Assembly: GCA_023387735.1 (NCBI GenBank)
Contig: JAEWHP010000049.1
Coordinates: forward strand, 432,504 to 496,503
Origin: Pseudomonadota bacterium
GTDB taxonomy: Bacteria > Pseudomonadota > Alphaproteobacteria > Rhizobiales > Xanthobacteraceae
Reading direction: 5' to 3'
Length of the DNA stretch: 64,000 bases
Below the pieces are notes generated by a model. That model worked only from the letters and a program-made list of their open reading frames with translations, was not told the DNA's origin and searched no databases. The position numbers were made by a program, and so were the translations under genes. Shown here one piece after another: positions 43,886 to 52,402 of the stretch (positions are counted from its first letter, which is position 1; each line of letters starts with the position of its first letter).

Positions 43886-44539
43886 CTACGCTGGAGCCGC
43901 TGTCGCCTTCCTTGCCACAACGAACGGCCGCACGTCCTTGCCGCGCGAGGCATGGCGGGCAACCTCAACGATTTCAAATCCCGCCGCCGCCGTCTCGTGT
44001 TCCAGATCCTCCGCGGACAAGAACGCCACATGGGGCGCCTTGCCGATGAGCTGCATCAACGGCACGGCGATGCGTATCAGCGGGTTCATTTCCCTCAGAC
44101 ATGGCGTCTTGGAAATGAAGAGCCCGCCAGGCCGCAGCAGCCGATGGATGCCTCTCAAGACCGCCTTGCGGTCGGCCACCAGATGGAGAACGTTGAAGCC
44201 GAAAGCGACGTCGAAGGTCCCGTCCGGCCACGGCGCCGCCTCGGGCCGTGCCACCTCGAATGTGGCGTTGGTGCAGCCTTCGGCCTTCGCCTTCTCGCGC
44301 GCGATCGCGATCATTTCACCGGATATGTCGGTCACCATGATGCGCCCGACGGATGGCGCGAGTTTTAACGCGCTCGTTCCCGTCCCGCATCCGAACTCGA
44401 ACGCCGTCTCGTCCGACCTGAGATAGTGCCGCGTCCGCTCGAGCGTGCGCTCATAGCCGGCGATATCGGCGATCGGGTCGGTGGCATATTTGCGCGCGAT
44501 ACGGTCCCAGAACTGCGCATCACTTGCGGCACGAAACAT
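43886..44539 (-). CDS. Class I SAM-dependent methyltransferase, UbiE/COQ5-like
   Basis: 217 residues. Motif I is AFEFGCGTGTSALKLAPSVGRIMVTDIS with the acidic loop, then EAAPWPDGTFDVAFGFNVLHLVADRKAVLRGIHRLLRPGGLFISKTPCL and a C-terminal membrane-like helix IRIAVPLMQLIGK. Methylates an unknown small molecule. Last gene on the left side before the composition changes at about 44.6 kb. Confidence 0.9.
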   Translation of the reverse strand: MFRAASDAQFWDRIARKYATDPIADIAGYERTLERTRHYLRSDETAFEFGCGTGTSALKLAPSVGRIMVTDISGEMIAIAREKAKAEGCTNATFEVARPEAAPWPDGTFDVAFGFNVLHLVADRKAVLRGIHRLLRPGGLFISKTPCLREMNPLIRIAVPLMQLIGKAPHVAFLSAEDLEHETAAAGFEIVEVARHASRGKDVRPFVVARKATAAPA

Positions 44540-45040
44540 TAGCGGCCCCCTATGCGGCTGCTTCCAGGATAGGCGCAGAAAATGGAAATGCGGTGACGGT
44601 AGAAGTACGAAGGCGGGCTTGCGAAGGCGTAGCGTAGTCCGCCTCCACGAGTACCGTTGACCAAGAATGTGGCGGATTACACGTCCGATGAATCCACCTT
44701 ACGAGCTGATACCGCTTTGCGGGACGCAAGACCGGACCGGCCAATTCGTTTCTTTTCCGATCAAGACGGCGCGTATCCTGTTGCGCACCGTGTCATCAGG
44801 CTCTATTTCCAACACCGCGCCCTTCGACGCCTCCTAGGGAGGCGCAAGCTGTTCTAGGGACGGCCGGCGGAAGGAGAACAGCAAGCCCTACTCCCACTCA
44901 ATGATTTAGGAAGACGTTTTCCCGTTGATTTCCAAGCACAAATTCTCAAAGCTGACGGTCTAATGCCGACGGTATACCCGCCTGAATTTTTCGGTCTTGA
45001 GTTCACAGGACAATTTGCAAGGCTCTGAGGGTTGGCAGCT
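44540..45040. other. Gene-free stretch at the left edge of the atypical region
   Basis: About 500 bases with no credible gene. Contains CTACTCCCACTC (44888-44899), which recurs at 61120-61131 and which on the minus strand encodes Glu-Trp-Glu-stop like the end of guaA. Base composition is visibly less G+C-rich than to the left. No hairpin or promoter is convincing. Confidence 0.5.
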
Positions 45041-45695
45041 TCAGCAAGTATCGGAATCAATCGACGCACTAGACGTACACCTAGTCGGAACGGCCTCCTC
45101 TAGGGCTTTCGCCGACTTCCAGCCGATACCGTCAGCGGTCATTCTGCCGGTTCGCTTTGCGATCGTCGGATATCTTGCCGGGTTGAACGAGCCGTCCTCG
45201 TCGAGCGCCGCCTTGATCCGGCGCATAAGATCGAGCTCGACTGGATCTCTTTTGCTTTCAAGCAGGCCGACCTTGGCCCGACCGATACCGTGTTCGGCCG
45301 AAAACGTCCCACCCAGGGAGAGCACAATATCGTAGATCGCCTGGCTGATCTGCCTGCCCTGCTCCGCGGCTCGTTCGGCGCTGAGCGCCGCGGGCAGGAC
45401 GACGTTCAGGTGGATGTTGCCGTCTCCGACATGACCGAACGGAACGACCGTCACATCAGGAAGCCGGCTTCAATGTCGGCGCAGCTTCGGCGCAGAAGCT
45501 CGGGCACATTGCCACCGGCACAGCGACGTCGTGTTTGAAGTCGCGTCCCGCCTTCTTCTGGACCTCGGTCTGGTCTTCACGAAGGCGCCAGATCTGCAGA
45601 TCTGCCTCTGTTGTTCTCCGCTCTGGGCAAGCACAGCATCGACGATGGTGCAGTCCTCGAGCCTGTCAGCGAGGAACACCGAAACTGCGTAGAGC
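45041..45695 (-). pseudogene. Remnant of an FAD-linked oxidase (GlcD/D-lactate dehydrogenase type)
   Basis: Three successive reading frames on the minus strand together give a continuous match to the C-terminal half of FAD-linked oxidases. They read LADRLEDCTIVDAVLAQSGEQQRQ, then WRLREDQTEVQKKAGRDFKHDVAVPV, then NVPELLRRSCADIEAGF, then VTVVPFGHVGDGNIHLNVVLP and GGTFSAEHGIGRAKVGLLESKRD. At least three frameshifts separate them, and the FAD-binding N-terminal half is absent. It is a decayed fragment and probably marks an old insertion or deletion edge. Confidence 0.85.
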
Positions 45696-45718
45696 GGCTG
45701 AGGCCGAAGGGGATGGGG

Positions 45719-46180
45719 TTAGGTCTCTGGCGCTTCAATCAATACGGGATCGCGGGGAATGAACTCGGTCAGATACCGCTTTGGTTTTTCGGATCCCCGG
45801 AGGCTGGAAATCCTGATCGGAGACTCAAGCAGGCGCAGGCTATCGACTTCCCAAAACAGGATCCAATTCCCTTTGTTATCGAGGGGATACTTCAGAGTAC
45901 TCTCCGGGCGGTACATCATTCCGTCTTTGTGCGCTCCATTTTTCGCGACTGATGAACCAAGATATCGAGCCGCCCAGGTGACGCTGGGTCGATTGATAGG
46001 GCGCACTGGATCGGACGCATAGATCAAAACATCGCAATTTTCACCGGAGAGTATGGAATCGAGGCTGTTGAATAGCTCCCAGCTTCTACTGCCGAACGCA
46101 ACCTTGCCTGCTCGTTGCAGTGTTCTTGTGCCCGAAAGCAAATGTTCTTCCGGAACTGAGGCTAGAAGGGCTACCGGCAT
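45719..46180 (-). CDS. Protein of unknown function in the atypical region
   Basis: 153 residues from ATG 46180, with AGGGA six bases upstream; an upstream ATG at 46231 lacks one. No signal peptide or membrane segment. Features such as NCDVLIYASDPVRPINRPSVTWAARYLGSSVAKNGAHKDGMMYRPES and NWILFWEVDSLRLLESPIRISSLRG suggest an alpha/beta domain with several conserved-looking aromatic residues, but I do not recognise a family. It follows the PD-(D/E)XK nuclease gene by 75 bases on the same strand and may act with it. Confidence 0.65.
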   Translation of the reverse strand: MPVALLASVPEEHLLSGTRTLQRAGKVAFGSRSWELFNSLDSILSGENCDVLIYASDPVRPINRPSVTWAARYLGSSVAKNGAHKDGMMYRPESTLKYPLDNKGNWILFWEVDSLRLLESPIRISSLRGSEKPKRYLTEFIPRDPVLIEAPET

Positions 46181-46255
46181 TGATATGTCCCTCGGCTGGT
46201 TATTCCCGGAGAAGCGGCCATGCTCTTCCAATTCGTTCGATCTCGCGGCGCACGA

Positions 46256-47287
46256 TCACACAATAGCGCCATCCTCCGCTGGCCTCACCCGCGAGAGAAC
46301 GAAATCATCACCCGCCTTCCCCGGAAATGACGCAATCCGGAAGACCTCGAACCGGACCGGCCGATCCTCCCAGCACCGCGCTGCTGCCAGGTTCAACCTG
46401 GTGATGATCGCCGGGTCCCGCAGCAGAGGATGAATCGATGGCGCAAGCAATACGGCGCTGATGTCCAGGCAGTTGGCAAGATGGTCTCGCGTGATCGGCG
46501 TGTTTCGCTCGCGAGATCCGCCTTCAAATTCGAACCGGCCGTTTAGCGCGTCGCGCATCACGCTGGAGTAGAATATCAGTTCCGACAGGGCGCCGACCTT
46601 GTTGTTTCCCTGCTTTTTCAGTTCGACAAGGACAAGCGTGCGTCCCCTGATTCCCATCAGGTCGATTGCACTCTTTCCGCCCGAGAAAACACGGCTGTCC
46701 CTGGAGACGCTTTCATGAAACAGCCCGACGGGCCATTGCCGCATCACCCTGTCCAGGCCCAGCTCGGCCCGGAAGGCCGGCGAGACCTCCAGCGCCATTT
46801 CGAGGTCGCGCTCCGAGTGCGTTGCCGGATTTGCTATTATCGCCTCGAAACGCCTCTCGAGCTCGCCGTCAATCGAGGCAGACCGGTCGCCTGGTTCATT
46901 CAGGAACAGTCGCCCCTTGCTGCTCACCACCTTCGAGCGGGCCGCGATAGAACTGTCGATTGAAATCTCTTCAGGAAACAGTTCGGCAAATTTCGCGAGG
47001 CGATACAGAAGCCGTTCAAAATGTACCAGCCCTTCCCGATCGCCCGGCTCTTCATCCAGCCGTATGGCGACCCTTTTCACTCCGCAGCGACAAAGCAGTG
47101 CAAGAGACCAGGATTCGAACGCCGCGGCGTCACCCTGCATGTTTTCATAAAGGCCCTTGGTCCTTATGGTAAGCGTGACCAGATCCTGGCTTCCCTCGAC
47201 ACCTATCTCGTCCTGGTCCGGAAACCTGCAATTCGAAAAGTCGTCGCTGCGCCGAAGCAGATTTTCCCAGTCGCGATTGCAGAGCAT
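46256..47287 (-). CDS. PD-(D/E)XK nuclease-like protein
   Basis: 343 residues. The nuclease-like core lies in the C-terminal half: an acidic helix (ERDLEMALE, about 159-167), GGKSAIDLMGI (about 203-213), and VLVELKK (about 219-225) giving the D...ExK pattern, followed by a helix with LSELIFYSSVMRD. Upstream (1-150) is a helical region without motifs. Members of this fold cut DNA or RNA. A strong GGGAGGG precedes ATG 47287. It is downstream of the metallo-hydrolase gene by 48 bases, and likely in one operon with it. Confidence 0.8.
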   Translation of the reverse strand: MLCNRDWENLLRRSDDFSNCRFPDQDEIGVEGSQDLVTLTIRTKGLYENMQGDAAAFESWSLALLCRCGVKRVAIRLDEEPGDREGLVHFERLLYRLAKFAELFPEEISIDSSIAARSKVVSSKGRLFLNEPGDRSASIDGELERRFEAIIANPATHSERDLEMALEVSPAFRAELGLDRVMRQWPVGLFHESVSRDSRVFSGGKSAIDLMGIRGRTLVLVELKKQGNNKVGALSELIFYSSVMRDALNGRFEFEGGSRERNTPITRDHLANCLDISAVLLAPSIHPLLRDPAIITRLNLAAARCWEDRPVRFEVFRIASFPGKAGDDFVLSRVRPAEDGAIV

Positions 47288-47335
47288 GAAATTAAGCCCT
47301 CCCCCTGATTCCGGAATGAACGTGTTTTGCGGATT

Positions 47336-48589
47336 CTAGACATCGATCCAATCGCCGTCGTCGACCAGCATCACGTTGTCGAATAGCTCCGGAAACCGGA
47401 GACGTTCAAAGGTGTGAACCGGAATGAGGCGTCTGGGCGAAACGGCAATTGCAAGCCGTTTGAGGTCGCCAGGGCTGGCATGCCCCGAAGTATGGACGAC
47501 TTCGAAAGGAATATCGCGACGTTCGCAGTCGGCCCGAAGTGCTGCCCCTGGACTACCGTCCCTCAGATACCCATCCCACTGGGACCAGAACAGCCTGGCT
47601 CCGGCGAGCGTGCTTGCGACGTCGGGATCGCTCATCATCCAGCCGCGAAACAGCATGACCGAACGGGCACCAAACTCCGCCAGCTGTCCTGGCCAGATCC
47701 TGAATGCCCGATAGCTGTCCACGAGAGAAGCGATCCCCTTTTGCTTCAATTGCCGGCGCTGCCTTTGCGGGATGAAGACCGCGAGGTTAGGCCAGCCAGC
47801 CACGGGCTTCGGAATGCTGTCGGCCCCCGTCGCTTTCAAAATCTCCGCCGCATAAGCGTCGACTATCAGTGTTCGTCCGGTCCGCTTCGCTGCCCTGTAG
47901 ACAGTCACCACCCTGTCGATGTTTTGCGCCGAGCAGGCGACCAATGCGATTCCCGGCGTCTCTCTGAACCTTTCGACAAATACCTCCTCGAGAGCCTCCT
48001 CGCTTGGAAACGCCTCATCCTGCGCCAAGCGGCCGAGGCTTGAGCCTTCCATCAGCATGACATCAATGTCTCGTGGCGGATTATGGAGGAGAGCCTCAAA
48101 CAGGCTGGCCTTCCGGCCATGTGCCCTCAGATCTCCGGAATAAAACAGCCGCTTGCCGTCTGCCTCGATTTCGATCGCATAAGCGTCGAACCCGGAATGG
48201 TCCACAAGGCGCGGCAGGACGGCGAAGGGGCCTATCTGGATTCGCTGTCCGTGCTCAAGGTGCTGTGCCGCCTTCAGGGCGACCCCGTCAGGAATGAAAT
48301 CAGCGGCAGCCCGCATGATTCTTTCGGTACCCCTGCCCATCACAAGCGGAATCCGCGGGCTGGCCTTGGGCACGAGCCCCCAGTGATCCCTGTGTCCGTG
48401 AGACAGGACGATTGCGAGAAGACCCGAACTGCCGTCCCCAAGCCCGTCGACTCCGGGAAGAGGTGCCGATGCAGGATCCGCAGCGTCCAGGGGCAGGCCC
48501 AGGTCGAGCAGGATTCTCGAAGCAGCACTTTCCAGTTCGATGCATGTGCCGCCGATCTCGCGCGTTCCCCGATGAATTCTTATCCGCAC
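47336..48589 (-). CDS. Beta-CASP/RNase J-like metallo-beta-lactamase-fold hydrolase
   Basis: 417 residues. Motif II HGHRDH (residues 64-69) carries the zinc ligands. Motif III is VDHSGFDAYAIEI, motif IV FYSGDLRAHGRK, and the C-terminal beta-CASP motifs are SGHASPGDLKRL and LIPVHT. This is the pattern of RNase J and related nucleases, which process RNA (some act on DNA) at 5' ends. It is shorter than RNase J (about 550), lacking the C-terminal domain. It heads a leftward operon with two nuclease-region genes and is divergent from the phosphatase. Confidence 0.88.
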   Translation of the reverse strand: MRIRIHRGTREIGGTCIELESAASRILLDLGLPLDAADPASAPLPGVDGLGDGSSGLLAIVLSHGHRDHWGLVPKASPRIPLVMGRGTERIMRAAADFIPDGVALKAAQHLEHGQRIQIGPFAVLPRLVDHSGFDAYAIEIEADGKRLFYSGDLRAHGRKASLFEALLHNPPRDIDVMLMEGSSLGRLAQDEAFPSEEALEEVFVERFRETPGIALVACSAQNIDRVVTVYRAAKRTGRTLIVDAYAAEILKATGADSIPKPVAGWPNLAVFIPQRQRRQLKQKGIASLVDSYRAFRIWPGQLAEFGARSVMLFRGWMMSDPDVASTLAGARLFWSQWDGYLRDGSPGAALRADCERRDIPFEVVHTSGHASPGDLKRLAIAVSPRRLIPVHTFERLRFPELFDNVMLVDDGDWIDV

Positions 48590-48825
48590 CCTATCCCCTT
48601 AACGAAACGACGTCCGAGTTCCTGAGCCGCAGGCTCAGGCTCGGCTCGTTAGCCTGCCCCCGGCCGTCATGCCCCATCCAGGGTCGGTAGCGTGACGAGC
48701 AGCTCCCATAGATTCAAACGAGGCCCGGAGAAATTTACACTTTATGGAACATTTCGAAAAAATTTCTTTCTGGCTACAGAGTTGGTGCCCGTGCCAATTC
48801 TCCCGATGAATGGTGGGCTGGAACA

Positions 48826-49533
48826 ATGGATGATCTGATCACATTTGCAATCGGTGATATCCATGGTTGCTTTGAAAAACTGGCGAAGCTTGTGGCTGCG
48901 TGCGCCTCGGCAGGAGCCGGAAGACGCATCCGTTTTGTCTTCATTGGCGATTACGTCGACCGGGGGCCGGACAGCAGCAGGGTGCTGGAGTTTCTGATCG
49001 ATAGACAGTTGCGCGAGGAGGACCGCTTCGTCTGCCTGCAGGGAAATCATGATGACATGCTGATGCGCGCCGCCCGCGGAGACCGCACCGACTCTGACCT
49101 GATGAACTGGTGGGCAAATGGCGGGGAGCAAACGCTGGACAGTTATGGCGTCAATGATCCCTGTGATCTTCCCGCCAACCATCTCGCCTGGCTCGAATCG
49201 CTGCCGCTGACGTTCATCGACCAGCACCGCATTTTCGTGCACGCAGGAATCCGGCCGGGCGTCCCGATCCAGGATCAGACCAAAGAAGACCTGCTGTGGA
49301 TACGGGAGCCGTTCCTGAGTTCTGAGGTGGACCACGATGCGTTTGTCGTTCACGGGCACACCCCGACGCAATCGAGACTGCCCGAGCTCCGCCCAAATCG
49401 TCTTAATCTCGATACGGGAGCCTGCTTCGGCGGCACGTTGACGGCCGCAGCATTTACTGGCGCAGAGCGCCCGCCGGCGTTGTTCATCAACAGCGACGGG
49501 CATTCCTGGCGACCCCGGGGCAACCGCAAATAG
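48826..49533 (+). CDS. PPP-type serine/threonine phosphatase or diadenosine hydrolase
   Basis: 235 residues. Calcineurin-like metallophosphoesterase: AIGDIHGCFEKL (GDxHG), FIGDYVDRGPDS (GDxVDRG), GNHDDML (GNHD), and the His residues VHAGI and VHGHTP. It resembles PrpA/PrpB-type protein phosphatases and ApaH-like hydrolases of about the same size. In defence contexts such enzymes can hydrolyse signal nucleotides, but nothing here proves it. Divergent from the RNase J-like gene, whose start is 236 bases away. Confidence 0.85.
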   Translation: MDDLITFAIGDIHGCFEKLAKLVAACASAGAGRRIRFVFIGDYVDRGPDSSRVLEFLIDRQLREEDRFVCLQGNHDDMLMRAARGDRTDSDLMNWWANGGEQTLDSYGVNDPCDLPANHLAWLESLPLTFIDQHRIFVHAGIRPGVPIQDQTKEDLLWIREPFLSSEVDHDAFVVHGHTPTQSRLPELRPNRLNLDTGACFGGTLTAAAFTGAERPPALFINSDGHSWRPRGNRK

Positions 49534-49605
49534 CCGATTGAGTGACGTCATGGCCCAACGCTAACGGCACCGGGCGCCCGGACTACCGGGAAGCCCGTCG
49601 CTCGG

Positions 49606-49626
49606 CGTGCGTCCAAATCTGACGTG
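49606..49626. repeat. Left copy of a 21-bp inverted repeat
   Basis: The 21 bases from 49606 to 49626 occur again, exactly and in reverse complement, at 53517-53537. The centre holds GCGTCC-AAATC-TGACGT with short arms CGTC/GACG. This copy ends 37 bases before the start codon of the PcfJ-like gene at 49664. It may be a regulator site for that gene. Confidence 0.7.
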
Positions 49627-49663
49627 TTGGTCTCCTAATCCAAGGCTCCAGATGGAGCTCACA

Positions 49664-50728
49664 ATGACGACCTGGCTTGCAGAATTTCCTGTCCCCTATT
49701 CCACCGATAAACCGCCAGGCTTTCTTCTGGAGCCGTTCAGGTGGGCGATACCACGCCTCATAGCCATAGTTCGTGATCAACCTGGATATCTCCCCGATTT
49801 GATCGACCTCAGCCATACCCGGATGCATCTGATAGGGGTCGCTCTTGCCCATCTCCAGACCGATCCGGGCACAGACCTTGCGGAGATTCTGTTTCGGGGA
49901 CCAGCAGAGACCCTTCTGGAATTCAGCGTCGGTCGACAGCCACCGGGCCTCAAGCGCGCGGTACGCATCATGCCGAACTACATGATGGAGGCGGAAAGCT
50001 ATCGCGCGCTCGTAAGGCTCCTTGATGAGCCGCAAGCAGCGCGGTTCTTTCACCATGCGCCCGAAATCCGCGATTCCGCTATCAGGGCAATGAGCGGCGT
50101 TCCTGTTGAGTTGCGCTCAGCACTATTTTGCCTGCAGGAGAATATCGTGGACATGAGTTCATTTTCCGAGGGATTGCGCCACATCGCGCGTCGCAGTGGC
50201 AGGCTCACCTTTGACGGGCTTGTCGCCGAACTCGCCCGCGCCCGTCAGCCGCAGCAGCTCGTGGCAAGGTTAAAGTCCTTTGTTGACACCCTTCCGCTGC
50301 CTGATGCCCTGCCCCCGGCCCGCGTGCATCATGCAACGCGCATCGATTCCGGTCGTCAGCTCCGTGAGCTCGGGAAGAAGTGGGGCAACTGTCTGGAGAG
50401 CTACGTATGGAATGTTGAGCATGGCCAGTGCGCGATTTATCTGTGGCGACATGCGGGCTTTCAGGCTGCCTGCTCGGTTACCCGATCCGGTCGCCTTGGC
50501 TGGTTTCTCGATCAGATCAAGGGGCCTGAGAACGCCGACGTTACACCTTCGGAGGAGGAAACTATCCAGACCGCCTTCAGGGCTGCGGGAATTCTCCCCG
50601 AATCAGTTATCCGTTCGATCGCACAGATCGTGGCACTGGATGGTCTGCCGCGAAGGCGTCGACGACATCTTGCTCGCGTCAGGGGCCTTCCCGTCCGCGA
50701 TGAAATCACGCTTCCCGATCCTGCGTGA
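49664..50728 (+). CDS. Protein with PcfJ-like C-terminal region
   Basis: 354 residues from ATG 49664, which has GGAG six bases upstream. The N-terminal two thirds is helical (WLAEFPVPYSTDKPPGFLLEPFRWAIPRLIAIV...). The C-terminal part, RIDSGRQLRELGKKWGNCLESYVWNVEHGQCAIYLWRHAGFQAACSVTRSG, resembles the PcfJ-like family, which occurs on plasmids and in mobile elements. Function unknown. It is 63 bases before the WYL regulator gene on the same strand and may form an operon with it. The 21-bp repeat lies in its promoter. Confidence 0.65.
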   Translation: MTTWLAEFPVPYSTDKPPGFLLEPFRWAIPRLIAIVRDQPGYLPDLIDLSHTRMHLIGVALAHLQTDPGTDLAEILFRGPAETLLEFSVGRQPPGLKRAVRIMPNYMMEAESYRALVRLLDEPQAARFFHHAPEIRDSAIRAMSGVPVELRSALFCLQENIVDMSSFSEGLRHIARRSGRLTFDGLVAELARARQPQQLVARLKSFVDTLPLPDALPPARVHHATRIDSGRQLRELGKKWGNCLESYVWNVEHGQCAIYLWRHAGFQAACSVTRSGRLGWFLDQIKGPENADVTPSEEETIQTAFRAAGILPESVIRSIAQIVALDGLPRRRRRHLARVRGLPVRDEITLPDPA

Positions 50729-50791
50729 GCCGCCCTCGCGAATCCTGCCCTGCCCTCCTAGTATCCCTCCCGCGGGCTTGGGGAGACCAGA

Positions 50792-51784
50792 ATGCGTTAT
50801 GAGAAACTGGAGGCACTGCTTCGGGTGGCACTCGACATGCGAGGCAGCGCGGAAGGGATTTCGCTGGACGATATCCAGCGCAGTTACGGGATCAGTCGCC
50901 GCACCGCCGAGAGAATGCGCGATGCAATCGAACGCGTATTCCCTCAAATGGAGCAAGCCAATCCAGGAGAGGTCCCCAAGCGCTGGCGTATTCGCTCGGG
51001 GCCCATTGCAAATCTCGCGGGCATTTCCAGCGAGGAGCTCGCAGCGCTCTCTACAGCCGCACAGATCGCGAAACGTGACAACATCGCCGATTTACCAGCA
51101 CGGCTCGAGACGCTTGCCGCAAAGCTCAAGTCACTCGTACGCCCCGAAGTCGCGCGCCGGATCGGTCCGGATCTCGAAGCGCTGACGGAGGCAGAAGGAA
51201 TTGCCCTGCGGCCTGGTCCCCGACTGACAATCCCCCATGCTCTCCTTGAAGATCTTCGGCACGCTATTCTCGCCTGCAGGAAAATTCGACTTCACTATCG
51301 GGCGAGAGGCACAGGCAAATTAAGCCGCCAGCTGGTCTGTCCCTATGGATTTCTCTACGGCAACCGACACTATCTCGTGGCCTACAGTCCGAGCGAAGGC
51401 ATCAGCGACTATCGGCTGTTCGCACTTGCAAATATTGAGAAGGTTGAAGTGCAGCAGGCGCCGTTTCGGAGACGCAAGGATTTTTCGCTACGAGGTTTCG
51501 CGGAACGGTCCTTTGGCGTGTTTCAGGAAGATCCTCTTGATGTGGTGTGGCGTTTCACGCCACAGGCGGCACCGGATGCGCGGCAGTTTCTGTTTCATCC
51601 CAGTCAGATCGTCGAAGACGAGCCCGACGGCTCGCTTGTAGTCCGCTTTCGCGCCGGCGGGGCTCTCGAAATGTGCTGGCACCTGTTTACGTGGGGCGAT
51701 CAGGTCAAGGTGGTAGAGCCCAAACGGCTGCGGACGTTGCTCGGACAGGAAGTACGCAAGAGTGCACAGAAGCTGCCAGGCTAA
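50792..51784 (+). CDS. WYL-domain transcriptional regulator
   Basis: 330 residues. An N-terminal helix-turn-helix (LDDIQRSYGISRRTAERMRDAIERVFPQM, about residues 25-53) is followed by a WYL domain with LHYRARGTGKLSRQLVCPYGFLYGNRHYLVAYSPSEGISDYRLFALANIEKVEV (about 168-220), where HYL replaces the name-giving WYL. The C-terminal WCX-like extension ends near LRTLLGQEV. BrxR/CapW-type WYL repressors control many phage-defence loci by sensing nucleic acid or nucleotide signals. Control of the neighbouring genes is therefore the best hypothesis. Confidence 0.9.
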   Translation: MRYEKLEALLRVALDMRGSAEGISLDDIQRSYGISRRTAERMRDAIERVFPQMEQANPGEVPKRWRIRSGPIANLAGISSEELAALSTAAQIAKRDNIADLPARLETLAAKLKSLVRPEVARRIGPDLEALTEAEGIALRPGPRLTIPHALLEDLRHAILACRKIRLHYRARGTGKLSRQLVCPYGFLYGNRHYLVAYSPSEGISDYRLFALANIEKVEVQQAPFRRRKDFSLRGFAERSFGVFQEDPLDVVWRFTPQAAPDARQFLFHPSQIVEDEPDGSLVVRFRAGGALEMCWHLFTWGDQVKVVEPKRLRTLLGQEVRKSAQKLPG

Positions 51785-51796
51785 AGCACAGGCCTC

Positions 51797-52375
51797 TCAA
51801 TCCGTATCATCGTGCGGATTGAAAAAACTGGTCCATTCTGACTGCTTGTCTTCGCTTCTGTAGGCTCCCGAAGGTGTGACAATCCGCTTGAACACCAGAC
51901 CGCGACGGCCACAATATTGCTCGATCTCCTCGATCCTGGACCTCATGTTCGGAATGCCGTCAAATCCCCTGCGTGTAAAACAGACCCGGCGCAGTGATTG
52001 CAGGGTTTCCAGTTCCGAAATCACGTCACGCCACCGGGTGACGCGACCATCGATGTAGCTGTCCGGCCGATCGCACTCGCGACCTTCCTCAACCTCGACC
52101 TCAGAAATCAGATCAACAAAATCAATGCGCTTGCGCGTTAAGAACTCGCGTTTTTCGTCGAGTTGGGCGCGGCGCAGATCCTGCTCTCCGAATGCGCCGG
52201 GCAGGAGGCTCCAGAGCTGGTTTCTCGGGCTGCTGTAAAAAAACTCGGCCTTGTTGGCCTCGTGGCCCGGATTGAATGTCCCGAGAATGATCGTTTCGAC
52301 AGCCGGGTTCAGCCTGTGGTCTGCGAACTTGTGCCGAACGCAAACCCGTTTCTCCTGTTCTTCGCCATGCGCCAT
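51797..52375 (-). CDS. Uracil-DNA-glycosylase-superfamily-like protein
   Basis: 192 residues. The N-terminal part TIILGTFNPGHEANKAEFFYSSPRNQLWSLLPG (about 30-60) is like the active-site and DNA-stacking segment of small UDG-fold glycosylases (mismatch-specific/hypoxanthine type: LG(T/S)xPG...YYxxPRNxFW). The catalytic Asn/His motif at the C-terminus is not clear. It may remove damaged or modified bases, including phage modified bases. It is downstream of the agmatine deiminase gene (27 bases) on the same strand, convergent with the WYL gene. Confidence 0.6.
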   Translation of the reverse strand: MAHGEEQEKRVCVRHKFADHRLNPAVETIILGTFNPGHEANKAEFFYSSPRNQLWSLLPGAFGEQDLRRAQLDEKREFLTRKRIDFVDLISEVEVEEGRECDRPDSYIDGRVTRWRDVISELETLQSLRRVCFTRRGFDGIPNMRSRIEEIEQYCGRRGLVFKRIVTPSGAYRSEDKQSEWTSFFNPHDDTD

Positions 52376-52402
52376 GAACTGCTATGCCCTCTCGATTGTA
52401 GT

